From Massilia aquatica (GTDB lineage Bacteria; Pseudomonadota; Gammaproteobacteria; Burkholderiales; Burkholderiaceae_D), in NCBI RefSeq assembly GCF_011682045.1, contig NZ_VVIW01000010.1, forward strand, positions 124,001-188,000: 64,000 bases of DNA, read 5' to 3'. This document shows, one piece after another, positions 8,091 through 16,895 of the stretch; within the stretch, counting starts at the first letter, position 1; every line of letters starts with the position of its first letter. The notes below the pieces were generated by a model. The model did no database searches. It saw only the letters and a list, made by a program, of their open reading frames with translations, and had not been told where the DNA came from. The position numbers were made by a program, and so were the translations under genes.

Positions 8091-9367
8091 GCGGCGCACC
8101 CCATCCGGCGCCGCTGGCGCATCTGGAGCGGATCGGCGTCATCGACGCCGCCGGCCACGCGCGCGCCCTGGCGCATCCGCTGGCCACCGAACTGGCCGGC
8201 GAATTTTCCGTGGCCGACCAGATGGTGTGGCTGGCGTGCCGCGACATCCTCACGGTCAAGGACTTGCGCCAGACGCGCGCCGGTCTGACCGCGCCCGATG
8301 ACCTGGCGGCGCTCGACGACGCGCTGCACAAGCTGGCGCTGCTCGGGGCCAGCTTCAACCGCCAGCATCTCGACACCCTGTTCGTGGAAGGCGTGATCAG
8401 CGCCGACGAGCGCGCCGCCGCCATCGACGCCGCCGCCCTCGACGCGGCGGCCGGCGACGACGACATCCTGGCCTCGCCCGGCGCCGCCCTGGCCTGGGTC
8501 GTGTTCAAGGACATCATCCCGCGCCGGCGCGTATGGGACCTGCGCGCCCGTCGCGACAACAGCCTTGAGCGCGGCGCCATCCTGGACCAAGCCGAAACCA
8601 TGCTGATGCGCTTCGACCGCGACGTCGCCGGCCTGCTGGTCGAGCGCATACCCGGCTCGCGCCGGCTGTGGATCGGCGCCGGGCTGGCCGTGGCCGGCCT
8701 GCTGCTCTGGCTGGCGATACGGCCCGGTCCGGTGCTCCCGGTCCCCGCCTGCACCGACCCCGATGTGCTCCTGGCGGCCAACAACCGGGTTCCCCGCGCC
8801 AGTCTCGCGCAGCTGGCCGGGGTGCGCGAAGTCGGCTTTGCCAGCCAGACGCGGGTGCGCGCCTGCGCCGCCACGCTCGCCGTGGACGGCAAGGCCGAGC
8901 CATTCGCCTTTACGGTGACAATCGACAGCAAGCACAAGGTGACCGAGGTGCTGCCGGCGCAAGCGGCGCTGGTGCAGGCGCGCTATGGTCATCTCGACAG
9001 CGGCGGCAAGTTTCCCGACACGGGAGCGCCGATCGGGCGCGCCCGTCTCGACGAGGCATTTCGCGCAGGGGTTTTCAAGATCCTGGCGCGCCACCGGCGC
9101 AGCTATCCGGTGCTCGAAGCCGCGCCGCACCGGGTGGCCGAGGTCGAGCCGGTCGGGCCGTGCCGCGTACTGATCGAGAAGCGCCGCTACAGCTGCCGTT
9201 TGGTGATCGAGAGGCGCGAGTGGGAGATGGACGGCACGGGCATCAGCGACGCGCATGAAGGCGAGTTCATTTTCGAGCGCAGCGGCGGCCCTTGGCGCGT
9301 CAGCGACGATTTCTTGCAGGAGTACGTGGCGATGCTCGGCGCCCGTGCGCCCTCGGCCGGCGAATGA
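8087..9367 (+). CDS. single-pass membrane protein, tandem paralogue 3 of 3
   Basis: The 426-residue product is collinear with the two copies before it: L-E-R-I-G-V-I near residue 13, a helical cytoplasmic part, a transmembrane helix (about 194-213), P-V-P-A-C, then V-R-E-V-G-F, V-R-A-C, E-P-V-G-P-C-R, Y-S-C-R-L-V-I-E-R and a final W-R-V with E-Y. The cytoplasmic part repeats a W-L-x-x-R-x-x-(I/L)-x-x-x-D-L pattern also present in copy 1. The start was set at 8087 because the ATG at 8043, which matches the copy 1 start, is out of frame. It is closer to copy 1 in its upstream DNA. The function is unknown. Confidence 0.72.
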   Translation: MSGAPHPAPLAHLERIGVIDAAGHARALAHPLATELAGEFSVADQMVWLACRDILTVKDLRQTRAGLTAPDDLAALDDALHKLALLGASFNRQHLDTLFVEGVISADERAAAIDAAALDAAAGDDDILASPGAALAWVVFKDIIPRRRVWDLRARRDNSLERGAILDQAETMLMRFDRDVAGLLVERIPGSRRLWIGAGLAVAGLLLWLAIRPGPVLPVPACTDPDVLLAANNRVPRASLAQLAGVREVGFASQTRVRACAATLAVDGKAEPFAFTVTIDSKHKVTEVLPAQAALVQARYGHLDSGGKFPDTGAPIGRARLDEAFRAGVFKILARHRRSYPVLEAAPHRVAEVEPVGPCRVLIEKRRYSCRLVIERREWEMDGTGISDAHEGEFIFERSGGPWRVSDDFLQEYVAMLGARAPSAGE

Positions 9368-9500
9368 AGCCTGTTTATCTGCGCGTGGTCAAGGGCTCGG
9401 CGCGTTGCGCAAGGCGTGGGGGCATGACGGTGTCGAATCAGCCAGTTTCACCGCATGCAGCCGCTCGGAGATTGTCGGACCAAAATTGCTGTCCTTGAAA

Positions 9501-10199
9501 TCAAAACACGTCGAACGGCTCTTTACGCCCGGCGTAGATGTGCCCCATGGCGCGCCGTTCGCGTCCGACGATGGTGTCCACAAAATATGCCGGCTTTTTC
9601 ATCTTTTTAAAGCTGCCGAAGCCGCGCTCGAGGAACTGGTGCAGCGCGCTCACGCCGGCCAGCCTGGCCGGTCCGCGCATCACCGACAGGGTCAGCGACA
9701 ACAGCGGAATACGCACCAGCGTGCACAGCGAATCGCCCAGCTGCTGCACCAGGTCGAGCTGGCGCGCGCGCTCCTCGGGCGCGCTGGCGCTGCGGTAGGC
9801 CATCAGATAGGCCTGTTCATCGAAAACGGCGCCCAGCGCGCGCGCCAGGCCGGTATCGAGCTTTTCGGTCAGCGCGTCGAGCGCGATGGCGCTGGTGATG
9901 GTGTGCAGCGACTCGGCCGGCAGCAGCCGTTGCAGGCTGGGCACGATGCGTTCGAGGTCGGCCTCGCGCTGCCCCAGGTCGTGGGCGCCGTAGATATCGT
10001 TGAGAAAAAACGCGGCCGCCTCGCGCGTGTCGGGCGCAGCCAGCAGGTCGGGGTGGGTGGCCGCCAGGCGCGCCGACTGGTAGCGCTTGACGGCCGTGCG
10101 CGCCGCCTGCAGGGCCGGATCGCGGCGCGCCATCTCGCGTTCGGCGGCGACTGCGCGCAGGTGGCTTTCCAGTTCTTTGGCCAGCGTGTCTTTGTTCAT
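9501..10199 (-). CDS. hypothetical cytoplasmic protein at the end of the ynb-like operon
   Basis: I recognise no catalytic motif in this 232-residue mostly helical protein. A conserved-looking stretch F-F-L-N-D-I-Y-G followed by a D-L-x-x-R-E-A-D-L-E-R-I pattern (about 63-86) resembles a family of uncharacterised proteobacterial proteins. The C-terminus is basic. It lies 37 bp after the small membrane protein gene and is the last gene of the five-gene minus-strand operon that starts with ynbA, so a role linked to that lipid-modifying set is possible but is inference from position. The ATG at 10199 begins the natural-looking sequence; the open frame upstream overlaps the previous gene. Confidence 0.7.
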   Translation of the reverse strand: MNKDTLAKELESHLRAVAAEREMARRDPALQAARTAVKRYQSARLAATHPDLLAAPDTREAAAFFLNDIYGAHDLGQREADLERIVPSLQRLLPAESLHTITSAIALDALTEKLDTGLARALGAVFDEQAYLMAYRSASAPEERARQLDLVQQLGDSLCTLVRIPLLSLTLSVMRGPARLAGVSALHQFLERGFGSFKKMKKPAYFVDTIVGRERRAMGHIYAGRKEPFDVF

Positions 10200-10236
10200 G
10201 GTTCTTGCACCGGAAACAGACAGGGAAGAACGTACA

Positions 10237-10656
10237 CTACCCCAAAAACAGCATGGCGGCCAGCAGCAGGGCTTGCGCCAGGACAAGTCCGATCTGCCAC
10301 AGCAAAAAGCGGCGCGCCCCTGGCCAGCGCTGCGCCAGGGTGCGCTGCGGCAAAGGCGTGCCGCGGCCCAGGCAGGCGCCCAGGGCGGCGTCGAAGGCGG
10401 CCTCGTTGCCGGGTTCGCGCGCCAGCACGGCGAACAGGTCGGCGTCGAGCGCGGCGCGCCAGGCAACATATTTCTCGCCCAGGCCCAGCAGCAGGGCCAG
10501 CAGCCCCGCCAGCGGCGCCGCGTGGCCCAGCAGCGCGCACAGCACGCCCAGCGCCAGCAGCAGCGACGAGGCGTGGTCGACCGGAGCGCCGACGCGCAGG
10601 AAAGACGCCATCACGCCGGCTTGCGTGGCTTGCTCGCGAAGATGTGGATTAGCCAT
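10237..10656 (-). CDS. small membrane protein in the ynb-like operon
   Basis: The 139-residue product has three hydrophobic segments (about 28-44, 46-58 and 119-138), the last reaching the C-terminus. The middle is soluble. No domain is recognised. Its start overlaps the end of the PAP2/dual-specificity phosphatase gene by 8 bp, so the two are translationally coupled, which supports a joint role at the membrane. Confidence 0.7.
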   Translation of the reverse strand: MANPHLREQATQAGVMASFLRVGAPVDHASSLLLALGVLCALLGHAAPLAGLLALLLGLGEKYVAWRAALDADLFAVLAREPGNEAAFDAALGACLGRGTPLPQRTLAQRWPGARRFLLWQIGLVLAQALLLAAMLFLG

Positions 10657-11959
10657 GGGCGCGGGTTTCCAGCAAGGTCAATTGGGCCTGGTTCAGCACC
10701 ACTTGCGGGCGTGCTTTACGCAGGATGGACAGCGCCTGCGCGGCGTCGGCCGCCAGACCCCGGCGCAGCAGCCAGCCGGCAATCACCAGCGCGCTGCGCG
10801 AATAGCCGAGCGCGCAGTGCACCAGCACCGGTCCTTGCCCGTGCAAACGGTCGAGGGCGTCGATGGCGGCGCCCAGCTGCGCCCGCGAAGGCGCGCGCAG
10901 GTCGAGCATCGGCACGCTTTCGTAACGGGCGCGGCGGTGTGGCGCGGCGTGGAATTCGGCGGTCAGGTCGAGCACGGCCATGCCGGCCAGCGCTTCGCGT
11001 CCAGGCACGCGCCCGATCCACACGCCCGGCACCACTTCGGCGCGCGCCGGAATGGCGCGGGTGAACCAGCGCGACGAGGTCCAGGCGCCCAGCTGATAGG
11101 GCAGCAACAGGGTGCGCGCGGCCCAGCTGGTGCGCCCGCCGTGTTTCTGGAACACGTTTACGCCGAAGTGGCTGTAGGCCAGCGCCACCAGCAGCAAGGC
11201 GGTGGCGGGCCATGTCAGCAGCCAGGCCCAGCCGCCCAGCAGGGCCGCCGCCGCCCACAGGGCCGCGCCGCCGATGCCGTAGAACAGCGCCAGCGGCTTG
11301 CCGCGCACGCCCGGGGCGGGTGAGCGTTGCCAGCCGTGCGGGGCGTCCGGGAACACGTACACGCAGGCCACCGCCACCAGCAGGCCGCCGACGATGTCGA
11401 TCGCGTGGTGCTGAAAGGTGGTGAGCACCGAAACGCCGATCAGGATGAACCAGATGTGCAGCAGCCACAGGCCCACGCCGCGCAAGTGGCGCCCGTACAC
11501 CAGCCACAGCAGCACCAGCAGGCTGATATGCAGCGAGGGCGCCTGGTTGAACGGCTTGTCGAAGCCGGCCAGCGCGGTAAACAGGGCGCCGTTAAAGCCG
11601 GTGGTCTCGGGCCGGTCGAAGGAAAAGCGCAGCGGGAACAGGAAGAAGAACAGCACCGAGACGCAGGTGGCCATCAAGAGGCGCTTGGCGTGGGTGTCGA
11701 GCTCGGCCTTGGTGGCGCAGACGAACAGCGACACCGCGTAAAAGGCGTCGATCGACATGTACGGCAGGATGGTCCAGTCCCAGAACGGGATATGGCGTTC
11801 CCATTCGAAGGCCAGGCTGCCCACGTGCGGCAGGCTGGCGCTCCACCAGTTGGCCAGCCCGTAGGTCAGGAAGAAGAAGGGGCCGAGGAAGGCCAGCCAG
11901 ACGCAGGCGCGGCGCCATGGCCGCGCCTCTGCCTGCGGCGTTGCGGGAGCCGCCACCAT
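10649..11959 (-). CDS. ynbD: PAP2 / dual-specificity phosphatase fusion (YnbD-like)
   Basis: The 436-residue protein fuses a multi-pass PAP2-type membrane domain (about 1-250) to a cytoplasmic dual-specificity phosphatase domain (about 310-436). The PAP2 part has P-S-L-H and a H-H-A-I-D-I-V-G-G motif, the form seen in inositol-phosphorylceramide synthase-like PAP2 proteins. The second part has the catalytic loop V-H-C-A-L-G-Y-S-R-S (C-x5-R). This is the domain order of E. coli YnbD. It abuts the YnbC-like gene without any gap. A role in removing or exchanging phosphate head groups of lipids is family inference; the substrate is unknown. Confidence 0.85.
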   Translation of the reverse strand: MVAAPATPQAEARPWRRACVWLAFLGPFFFLTYGLANWWSASLPHVGSLAFEWERHIPFWDWTILPYMSIDAFYAVSLFVCATKAELDTHAKRLLMATCVSVLFFFLFPLRFSFDRPETTGFNGALFTALAGFDKPFNQAPSLHISLLVLLWLVYGRHLRGVGLWLLHIWFILIGVSVLTTFQHHAIDIVGGLLVAVACVYVFPDAPHGWQRSPAPGVRGKPLALFYGIGGAALWAAAALLGGWAWLLTWPATALLLVALAYSHFGVNVFQKHGGRTSWAARTLLLPYQLGAWTSSRWFTRAIPARAEVVPGVWIGRVPGREALAGMAVLDLTAEFHAAPHRRARYESVPMLDLRAPSRAQLGAAIDALDRLHGQGPVLVHCALGYSRSALVIAGWLLRRGLAADAAQALSILRKARPQVVLNQAQLTLLETRAHG

Positions 11960-13759
11960 TTAACGAACGGGCGCGCCGGTGCGGCGTGCCAGCGAAACGG
12001 TGAAAATGCCCCATTCGTCGGTGAACTGGTCGACCTTCTCGAAGCCGGCGTCGGCCACCAGCTGGTCCATCTCGCCCTGGGTGCGGCGGCGCATGACCCA
12101 GGCCGCGCCCTGGCGGTGGCTGGTCAGCGAGCGCGCGATCAGTTCGAGCTGCGGATGCCACGGCTGGCCGGTGTAGACCAGGTAGCCGCCTTCGGCAACC
12201 GCTTCGGCCAGGCCCGCCAAGGAGGCGCGGATCAGGGCGTTGTCGGGGAACAGTTCGTACAGGCCCGACACCACCGCCAGGGTCGGGCGCGGGGTGAGCG
12301 TGGCCAGCGAGCCGCGATCGAACGCGTCGCCCAGCACGAAGCGCGCGCGCTCCTTCAAGCCCATCGACTCGATCAGGCGCGAACCGCCGTCCACATTGAG
12401 CTGGCTGTAATCGCGCAGCAGGATCTGCTCGACCCGCTGCTGCTGGGGCGCCAGCGCTTCCAGGATGTAACGGCCGTGGCCGGCGGCGATGTCGACGATG
12501 CGCACCGGCGTCGCTGCCGCTTCCAGGCGCGTCATGGCGCTGGCGATCAGGCGTTCCAGGTGCACCTTGCGCACGCGGATGCCGCGCCAGCCGACGCTGT
12601 TCAGATAAATGCGGTCGACCAGGGTGCCCAGCAGCGGCACGCCGCTGGCCTTGTTGCGGTAGACATAGTCGAGCGTGGTGCCGGAGTCGTAGCCGGTGTC
12701 GGCGCCGATGCGCAAGCCTTCCGACAATTTGGCGCCGACCCCGATCCAGAAGCGCGACATGGCCCAGTAGGCACTGGCCAGGCTTGACGATGGCGGGCGG
12801 CTGATGTTGTCGAATTCGGTCTTGGTCAGGCCGTGCTTGTCGGCGTCGAGCAGGCTCGGCACCGAGGCGGGAACGGCGAACTGGCGCACGATGAAGGCGC
12901 GCGCCAGGTCGACCGCCTTGGCGCGGTCGAGTTCGCCCAGCGTGTCGTGATAAAAGCCGTCGAGCACGTGCTTTTCCTTGACCGGGCTGCCCAGGCGATC
13001 GAAAAAGGCGTGCTGCGGGCCGTGGTGCACCACCCAGTCGGCGCCGGAGATCAGCAGCTGGGTCGGCACGGTGATGGCGCCGGCGTCGGCCACCACGCGC
13101 TCGCCGGTGTCGTACAGCCCCAGCAAAATGTTGACGGCAATCGGGCGCGTGATCAGCGGGTCGCTGTTGTACGAGGCGATGCGGGCCGGATCGTGGGTCA
13201 GGAACTTGGCCTTGACGTAGGAATTGACAAAGAACTTGCCGCGCAAGGCTTGCAGCAGCGCCAGGCCCGGACGGGCCAGCGGCACGTACAGCTTGACCTT
13301 GAAGGCGGGCGAGGCCAGCACCATGGCGCGGATCTTCGGTGCGTAGTCGTGCACCCAGGCCGAGGCCACCACCGCGCCCACGCTCTGCGCAATCACCGCC
13401 AGCTCGCTCGGGGCGATGGCGTAGGTGGCGCCGATGTGGGCGATGAAGGCGTCCATGTCCTTGATCAGGGTGGCCATGCTCTCGGCGTAGCCGCGCTCGC
13501 CGGCCGAGCGTCCGAGGCCGCGCGCATCCCAGGCGAAGAAGGCGAATTCGGGCAGTTTCAGCTCGTCGACCAGGTGCGCCACGCGGCCTCCGTGTTCGTG
13601 CCCGCGGTGAAACAGCACCACGGCGCGCTGGCCGCTGGCGGCGGCGCCCGGCCAGTAGCGGTAGAACAGGCGCGTACCGTCGAAGCTGTCGAAGCCGCAT
13701 TCCTGGCAGGTGCGGACGGTGCTGGTGCTGTTGCTGTTACTGCTGTGATCAATGGTCAT
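11960..13759 (-). CDS. ynbC: alpha/beta hydrolase fused to SAM methyltransferase (YnbC-like)
   Basis: The 599-residue product has an N-terminal alpha/beta hydrolase (lysophospholipase-like) domain (about 25-300). Its L-F-H-R-G-H-E-H-G oxyanion region and nucleophile elbow A-Q-S-V-G fit this fold, although the first glycine of G-x-S-x-G is replaced. The C-terminal class I methyltransferase domain (about 320-590) has the SAM loop I-V-D-I-A-A-G-H-G-R-Y. This fusion and its place between YnbA-like and YnbD-like genes match E. coli YnbC. The function is unproven; lipid acyl hydrolysis and methylation are suggested by the domains. Confidence 0.87.
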   Translation of the reverse strand: MTIDHSSNSNSTSTVRTCQECGFDSFDGTRLFYRYWPGAAASGQRAVVLFHRGHEHGGRVAHLVDELKLPEFAFFAWDARGLGRSAGERGYAESMATLIKDMDAFIAHIGATYAIAPSELAVIAQSVGAVVASAWVHDYAPKIRAMVLASPAFKVKLYVPLARPGLALLQALRGKFFVNSYVKAKFLTHDPARIASYNSDPLITRPIAVNILLGLYDTGERVVADAGAITVPTQLLISGADWVVHHGPQHAFFDRLGSPVKEKHVLDGFYHDTLGELDRAKAVDLARAFIVRQFAVPASVPSLLDADKHGLTKTEFDNISRPPSSSLASAYWAMSRFWIGVGAKLSEGLRIGADTGYDSGTTLDYVYRNKASGVPLLGTLVDRIYLNSVGWRGIRVRKVHLERLIASAMTRLEAAATPVRIVDIAAGHGRYILEALAPQQQRVEQILLRDYSQLNVDGGSRLIESMGLKERARFVLGDAFDRGSLATLTPRPTLAVVSGLYELFPDNALIRASLAGLAEAVAEGGYLVYTGQPWHPQLELIARSLTSHRQGAAWVMRRRTQGEMDQLVADAGFEKVDQFTDEWGIFTVSLARRTGAPVR

Positions 13760-13805
13760 CGGTCAAAATCCTGGATGTGGGAGAGCGTTTGTCAGAGTAG
13801 GGCGG

Positions 13806-14405
13806 TCAGGGCGCGCCGGCGGCGGCGCGGCGGGCGCGGTTCCAGCAGGTGAGCGCCAGCAGGACCAGCATGAACATGAAGACCGGATTGAGGTAGGGCA
13901 GGACCGGCACGCCCGTGCCGATCAGCAGGCCGAGCAGGCCGAGCAGGAAGGCGCGGTCGCTTTTGCCGGACGGGCCGTCGTAGCGCCGCCCTGCTCCGGT
14001 GGTCTGGCCCACCACGCCGATGAATTCGGTCAGCGTGGACAGGTAAATCACCGCGTATACCAGTTGCGGATTAACGCCCGCCAGCGCGGCGAACGGCACC
14101 AGGAGGGCGGCGTCGGCGATCAGGTCGCCCACTTCATTGAGCACGGCGCCCAGTTTGCTCTGCTGGCCGTGCTCGCGCGCCAGCATGCCGTCGACCGCGT
14201 TCAGGGCCATGCGCGCAAACATGAACAGCGGCAGCAGCAGGTAGGGCAGGGTGGAGCCGGCCAACAGCATCCACGCGCCATATGCCACCGAGGCCAGCAT
14301 GGCCGCCACGGTGACCATGTTGGCCGTGACCGCGCGCCGGAACAGCCAGGTGGTGAAGGGGCGCAGGAGCGCCTGGAAGCGTGGCTTGAGGTCGTATATT
14401 GTCAT
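13806..14405 (-). CDS. ynbA: CDP-alcohol phosphatidyltransferase (YnbA-like)
   Basis: This 199-residue membrane protein has the CDP-alcohol phosphotransferase signature in a variant form: V-D-G-M-L-A-R followed by G-x-x-x-N-E-V-G-D-x-x-x-D. The first and third aspartates of the canonical motif are Asn. E. coli YnbA, as I recall it, has the same Asn residues, so this is a family trait rather than damage. Such enzymes join an alcohol to a CDP-linked lipid or related donor. It is the first gene of the five-gene operon running leftward and sits 46 bp before the ynbC-like gene. Confidence 0.87.
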   Translation of the reverse strand: MTIYDLKPRFQALLRPFTTWLFRRAVTANMVTVAAMLASVAYGAWMLLAGSTLPYLLLPLFMFARMALNAVDGMLAREHGQQSKLGAVLNEVGDLIADAALLVPFAALAGVNPQLVYAVIYLSTLTEFIGVVGQTTGAGRRYDGPSGKSDRAFLLGLLGLLIGTGVPVLPYLNPVFMFMLVLLALTCWNRARRAAAGAP

Positions 14406-14535
14406 GGTCGGGCAAGAAGTCGGGCAAACAAGGTGGCGTGCAACATGGGTCGTGAGAGTGCGGGCGCGCGGGCGCGGGTCGGTGGCGCCCGGGACAATGA
14501 TGCGGCGCGCCTGGCATGGTGAAACCGGCGTAAAA

Positions 14536-14601
14536 CCGATTCCATAAAGTAATACATTCTATTATTACACGAAGTTCCGATTCCTCAAAGTAATAAAACA
14601 T
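14536..14601. repeat. AT-rich direct repeat pair in a divergent promoter region
   Basis: Two similar 22-26 base units lie 41 bp apart (start to start): CCGATTCC-N2-AAAGTAATA-ACAT at 14536-14557 and the same with three extra bases at 14577-14601. The 41-bp period is close to four helical turns. The 334-bp gap between ynbA and the Tat-signal gene has no gene, is much AT-richer than its surroundings and must hold both promoters, so these may be regulator sites. Confidence 0.45.
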
Positions 14602-14739
14602 AGTAATAACTATACGTTTAAAGTTAACGCGGGCCCGTCTTTTTACCAGAAACTCCTAGATGGATGACTCTAGTTTGTGCGATTTCGCGCCCGCCGCTTT
14701 GGCGTACACTAGCCAAAAAATAGTATGGAAAACAACGAC

Positions 14740-15261
14740 ATGGAGACAAAACGCAGAACCTTCCTCAAGGTTGGCGCGCTCGGCGCGCTGGCCCTGGCGG
14801 CGGGCGGCGGGATTTATCGTTACATCCACCCTTCGCCGCTGGGGCGCTTCGTGCTCGACGGCGAAGCCAAGGCGGCCATCGACGCCATCGTGCCGGCCAT
14901 GCTGGCCGGGGCCCTGCCGGACGATCCGGGCGCGCGCGGCGCCGCCGTGGCCGCGACCACCGTGCGCGTGCACCAGGCCATTCTGGGCTTGCCGCTGGCG
15001 GCGCAGAAGGAAGTCCAGGACCTGTTCGGATTGCTGTCGCTGGCGCCTGCGCGGCGTCTGCTGGCGGGCGTATCGGGCGGCTGGGCCGGCGCCAGCGTCG
15101 AGCAGGTGGCCGTGTTTTTGCACGACTGGCGCTTTCACCGCCTCGGCATGCTGCAAAGCGCCTACCACGCGCTGCACGACCTGATCATCGGCTCCTGGTA
15201 TGCCGATCCGTCGAGCTGGGCCGCCATCGGTTACCCCGGGCCGATGAAGGAACTGGCATGA
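14740..15261 (+). CDS. Tat-signal small subunit of a GMC oxidoreductase
   Basis: The 173-residue protein starts with a twin-arginine signal (K-R-R-T-F-L-K-V-G) and a hydrophobic segment. The rest is a helical domain resembling small subunits (gluconate 2-dehydrogenase subunit 3 type) that accompany GMC flavoenzymes. The ATG at 14740 has GGAA eight bases upstream and places R-R at residues 4-5; an ATG at 14725 would add five residues and has no ribosome binding site. Its stop overlaps the ATG of the GMC gene. The GMC enzyme lacks its own signal, so this subunit could carry it across the membrane (inference). Confidence 0.78.
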   Translation: METKRRTFLKVGALGALALAAGGGIYRYIHPSPLGRFVLDGEAKAAIDAIVPAMLAGALPDDPGARGAAVAATTVRVHQAILGLPLAAQKEVQDLFGLLSLAPARRLLAGVSGGWAGASVEQVAVFLHDWRFHRLGMLQSAYHALHDLIIGSWYADPSSWAAIGYPGPMKELA

Positions 15262-16895
15262 GCGCCGCAGTTTCTGTTATCCCTGATCCGGTCGCCGCCG
15301 GCATCGCCGCCGGCTGGAAGGTGATCGACGCCGCCGCGCTGGAAGCCGACCGCGCTCTTGAGGCCGACGTCGTCATCATCGGCAGCGGCGGCGGCGGCGG
15401 CGTGAGTGCCGAAATCCTGGCGCTGGCCGGCCTGAAGGTGATCATCGTGGAAGAGGGCGCGCTCAAGTCCTCGAGCGACTTCAAGATGCGCGAAGCGGAT
15501 GCGTATCCGGCCCTGTACCAGGAGTCGGCCGCGCGCAAGACGCGCGACAAGGCGATCAACATTTTGCAGGGCCGTACCGTGGGCGGCTCGACCACCGTCA
15601 ACTGGACCTCCAGCTTTCGCACGCCGGAACCGACCCTCGGCTACTGGCAAAAGAACTTCGGCCTGTCGACCTACACCAGCGCGGCGCTGGCTCCGTGGTT
15701 CGCCATGATGGAGGCGCGCCTGTCGATCGGCGAGTGGCAAGCCCCGCCCAACGAAAACAACGACCTGCTGCGGCGCGGCGCCGAACGCCTCGGCATCTCC
15801 TCGGCGGCGATCAGGCGCAATGTCAAGGGCTGCTGGAACCTCGGCTACTGCGGCATGGGCTGCCCGACCAACGCCAAGCAGTCGATGCTGGTGACGACGA
15901 TTCCATCGGCGCTGGCCCACGGCGCCACCCTGGTCACCCATGCGCGCGCGCAGCGCCTGGTGTTCAGGGGCGACGCCGTCGATCACCTGCTGTGCGAGGC
16001 GCTCGGCGCGGACGGCCTGGCCGCCAGCGGGCGCACCGTCACGCTGCGCGCGAAGCACTTCATCGTCGCCGGCGGGGCGATCAACTCGCCGGCGCTGCTG
16101 CTGCGTTCGCGCGCGCCCGATCCGCACGGGCTGCTGGGGCGGCGCACCTTCCTGCATCCGACCGTGATTTCGGCCGCCATTTTCGCGCAGCGCGTCGATG
16201 GCTTTGCGGGCGCGCCGCAGACCATCTATTCCGACCACTTCCTGCACAACGGCCCGCTCGACGGCCCGATCGGCTACAAGCTCGAAGCGCCGCCCCTGCA
16301 CCCGCTGCTGCTGTCGACCACCATGGCCGGCTACGGCCAGGCGCACGCCGACACCATGCGCCAGTTCCCGCATGTGCATGGCTTGCTGGCGCTGCTGCGC
16401 GACGGCTTCCATGATGACGCCCCCGGCGGCAGCGTGGGCCTGACCCGCGAGGGCGCGGCGCTGCTCGACTACCCGATCAAAGGCTATGTCTGGGACGGCA
16501 TGCGGCGCGCCCTGTTGTCGATGGCCGAAATCCAGTTCGCCGCGGGCGCGGCCAGCGTGCAGCCGGTGCACGAACTGGCGGCGCGCTACACCAGCTGGGA
16601 GGCCGCCAAAAAAGGCATCGGCGCGCTGCCGATGAAAGAGCACATCACGCGCGTGGTCTCGGCCCACGTGATGGGCGGCTGCACCATGAGCGACGACGAG
16701 CGGCGCGGCGTGGCCGGCTCCAACGGCCGCTATCACGGCGTGCGCAACCTGTCGGTGCACGACGGCTCGCTGTTCCCGACCTCCATCGGCGCCAATCCGC
16801 AGCTGTCGGTGTACGCCATCACGGCGCGCCTGGCCAGCGAGCTGGCGCAGGCGCTGACCGGGCGCCCGACCGCGCCCTTGGCGCCAGCGGCATGA
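15258..16895 (+). CDS. GMC family FAD-dependent oxidoreductase
   Basis: The 545-residue product has an N-terminal FAD-binding Rossmann motif (V-V-I-I-G-S-G-G-G-G-G, about 37-47), an E-E-G strand end, the GMC loop G-R-T-V-G-G-S-T-T-V-N-W (about 98-109), and a C-terminal catalytic region with H-V-M-G-G-C and later G-A-N-P-Q-L-S. This pattern is closest to long-chain alcohol or cholesterol oxidase-like GMC enzymes. They oxidise alcohols with FAD and pass electrons to oxygen or a cytochrome. There is a Cys-rich patch C-W-N-L-G-Y-C-G-M-G-C near 193-203, as in bacterial dehydrogenase-type GMC proteins. It overlaps both neighbours by four bases. The substrate is unknown. Confidence 0.85.
   Translation: MSAAVSVIPDPVAAGIAAGWKVIDAAALEADRALEADVVIIGSGGGGGVSAEILALAGLKVIIVEEGALKSSSDFKMREADAYPALYQESAARKTRDKAINILQGRTVGGSTTVNWTSSFRTPEPTLGYWQKNFGLSTYTSAALAPWFAMMEARLSIGEWQAPPNENNDLLRRGAERLGISSAAIRRNVKGCWNLGYCGMGCPTNAKQSMLVTTIPSALAHGATLVTHARAQRLVFRGDAVDHLLCEALGADGLAASGRTVTLRAKHFIVAGGAINSPALLLRSRAPDPHGLLGRRTFLHPTVISAAIFAQRVDGFAGAPQTIYSDHFLHNGPLDGPIGYKLEAPPLHPLLLSTTMAGYGQAHADTMRQFPHVHGLLALLRDGFHDDAPGGSVGLTREGAALLDYPIKGYVWDGMRRALLSMAEIQFAAGAASVQPVHELAARYTSWEAAKKGIGALPMKEHITRVVSAHVMGGCTMSDDERRGVAGSNGRYHGVRNLSVHDGSLFPTSIGANPQLSVYAITARLASELAQALTGRPTAPLAPAA

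Noticed and set aside
11592-13700. 702-codon frame on the same strand as ynbC
   Set aside because: Out-of-frame shadow of ynbC and ynbD; the real proteins have intact motifs.
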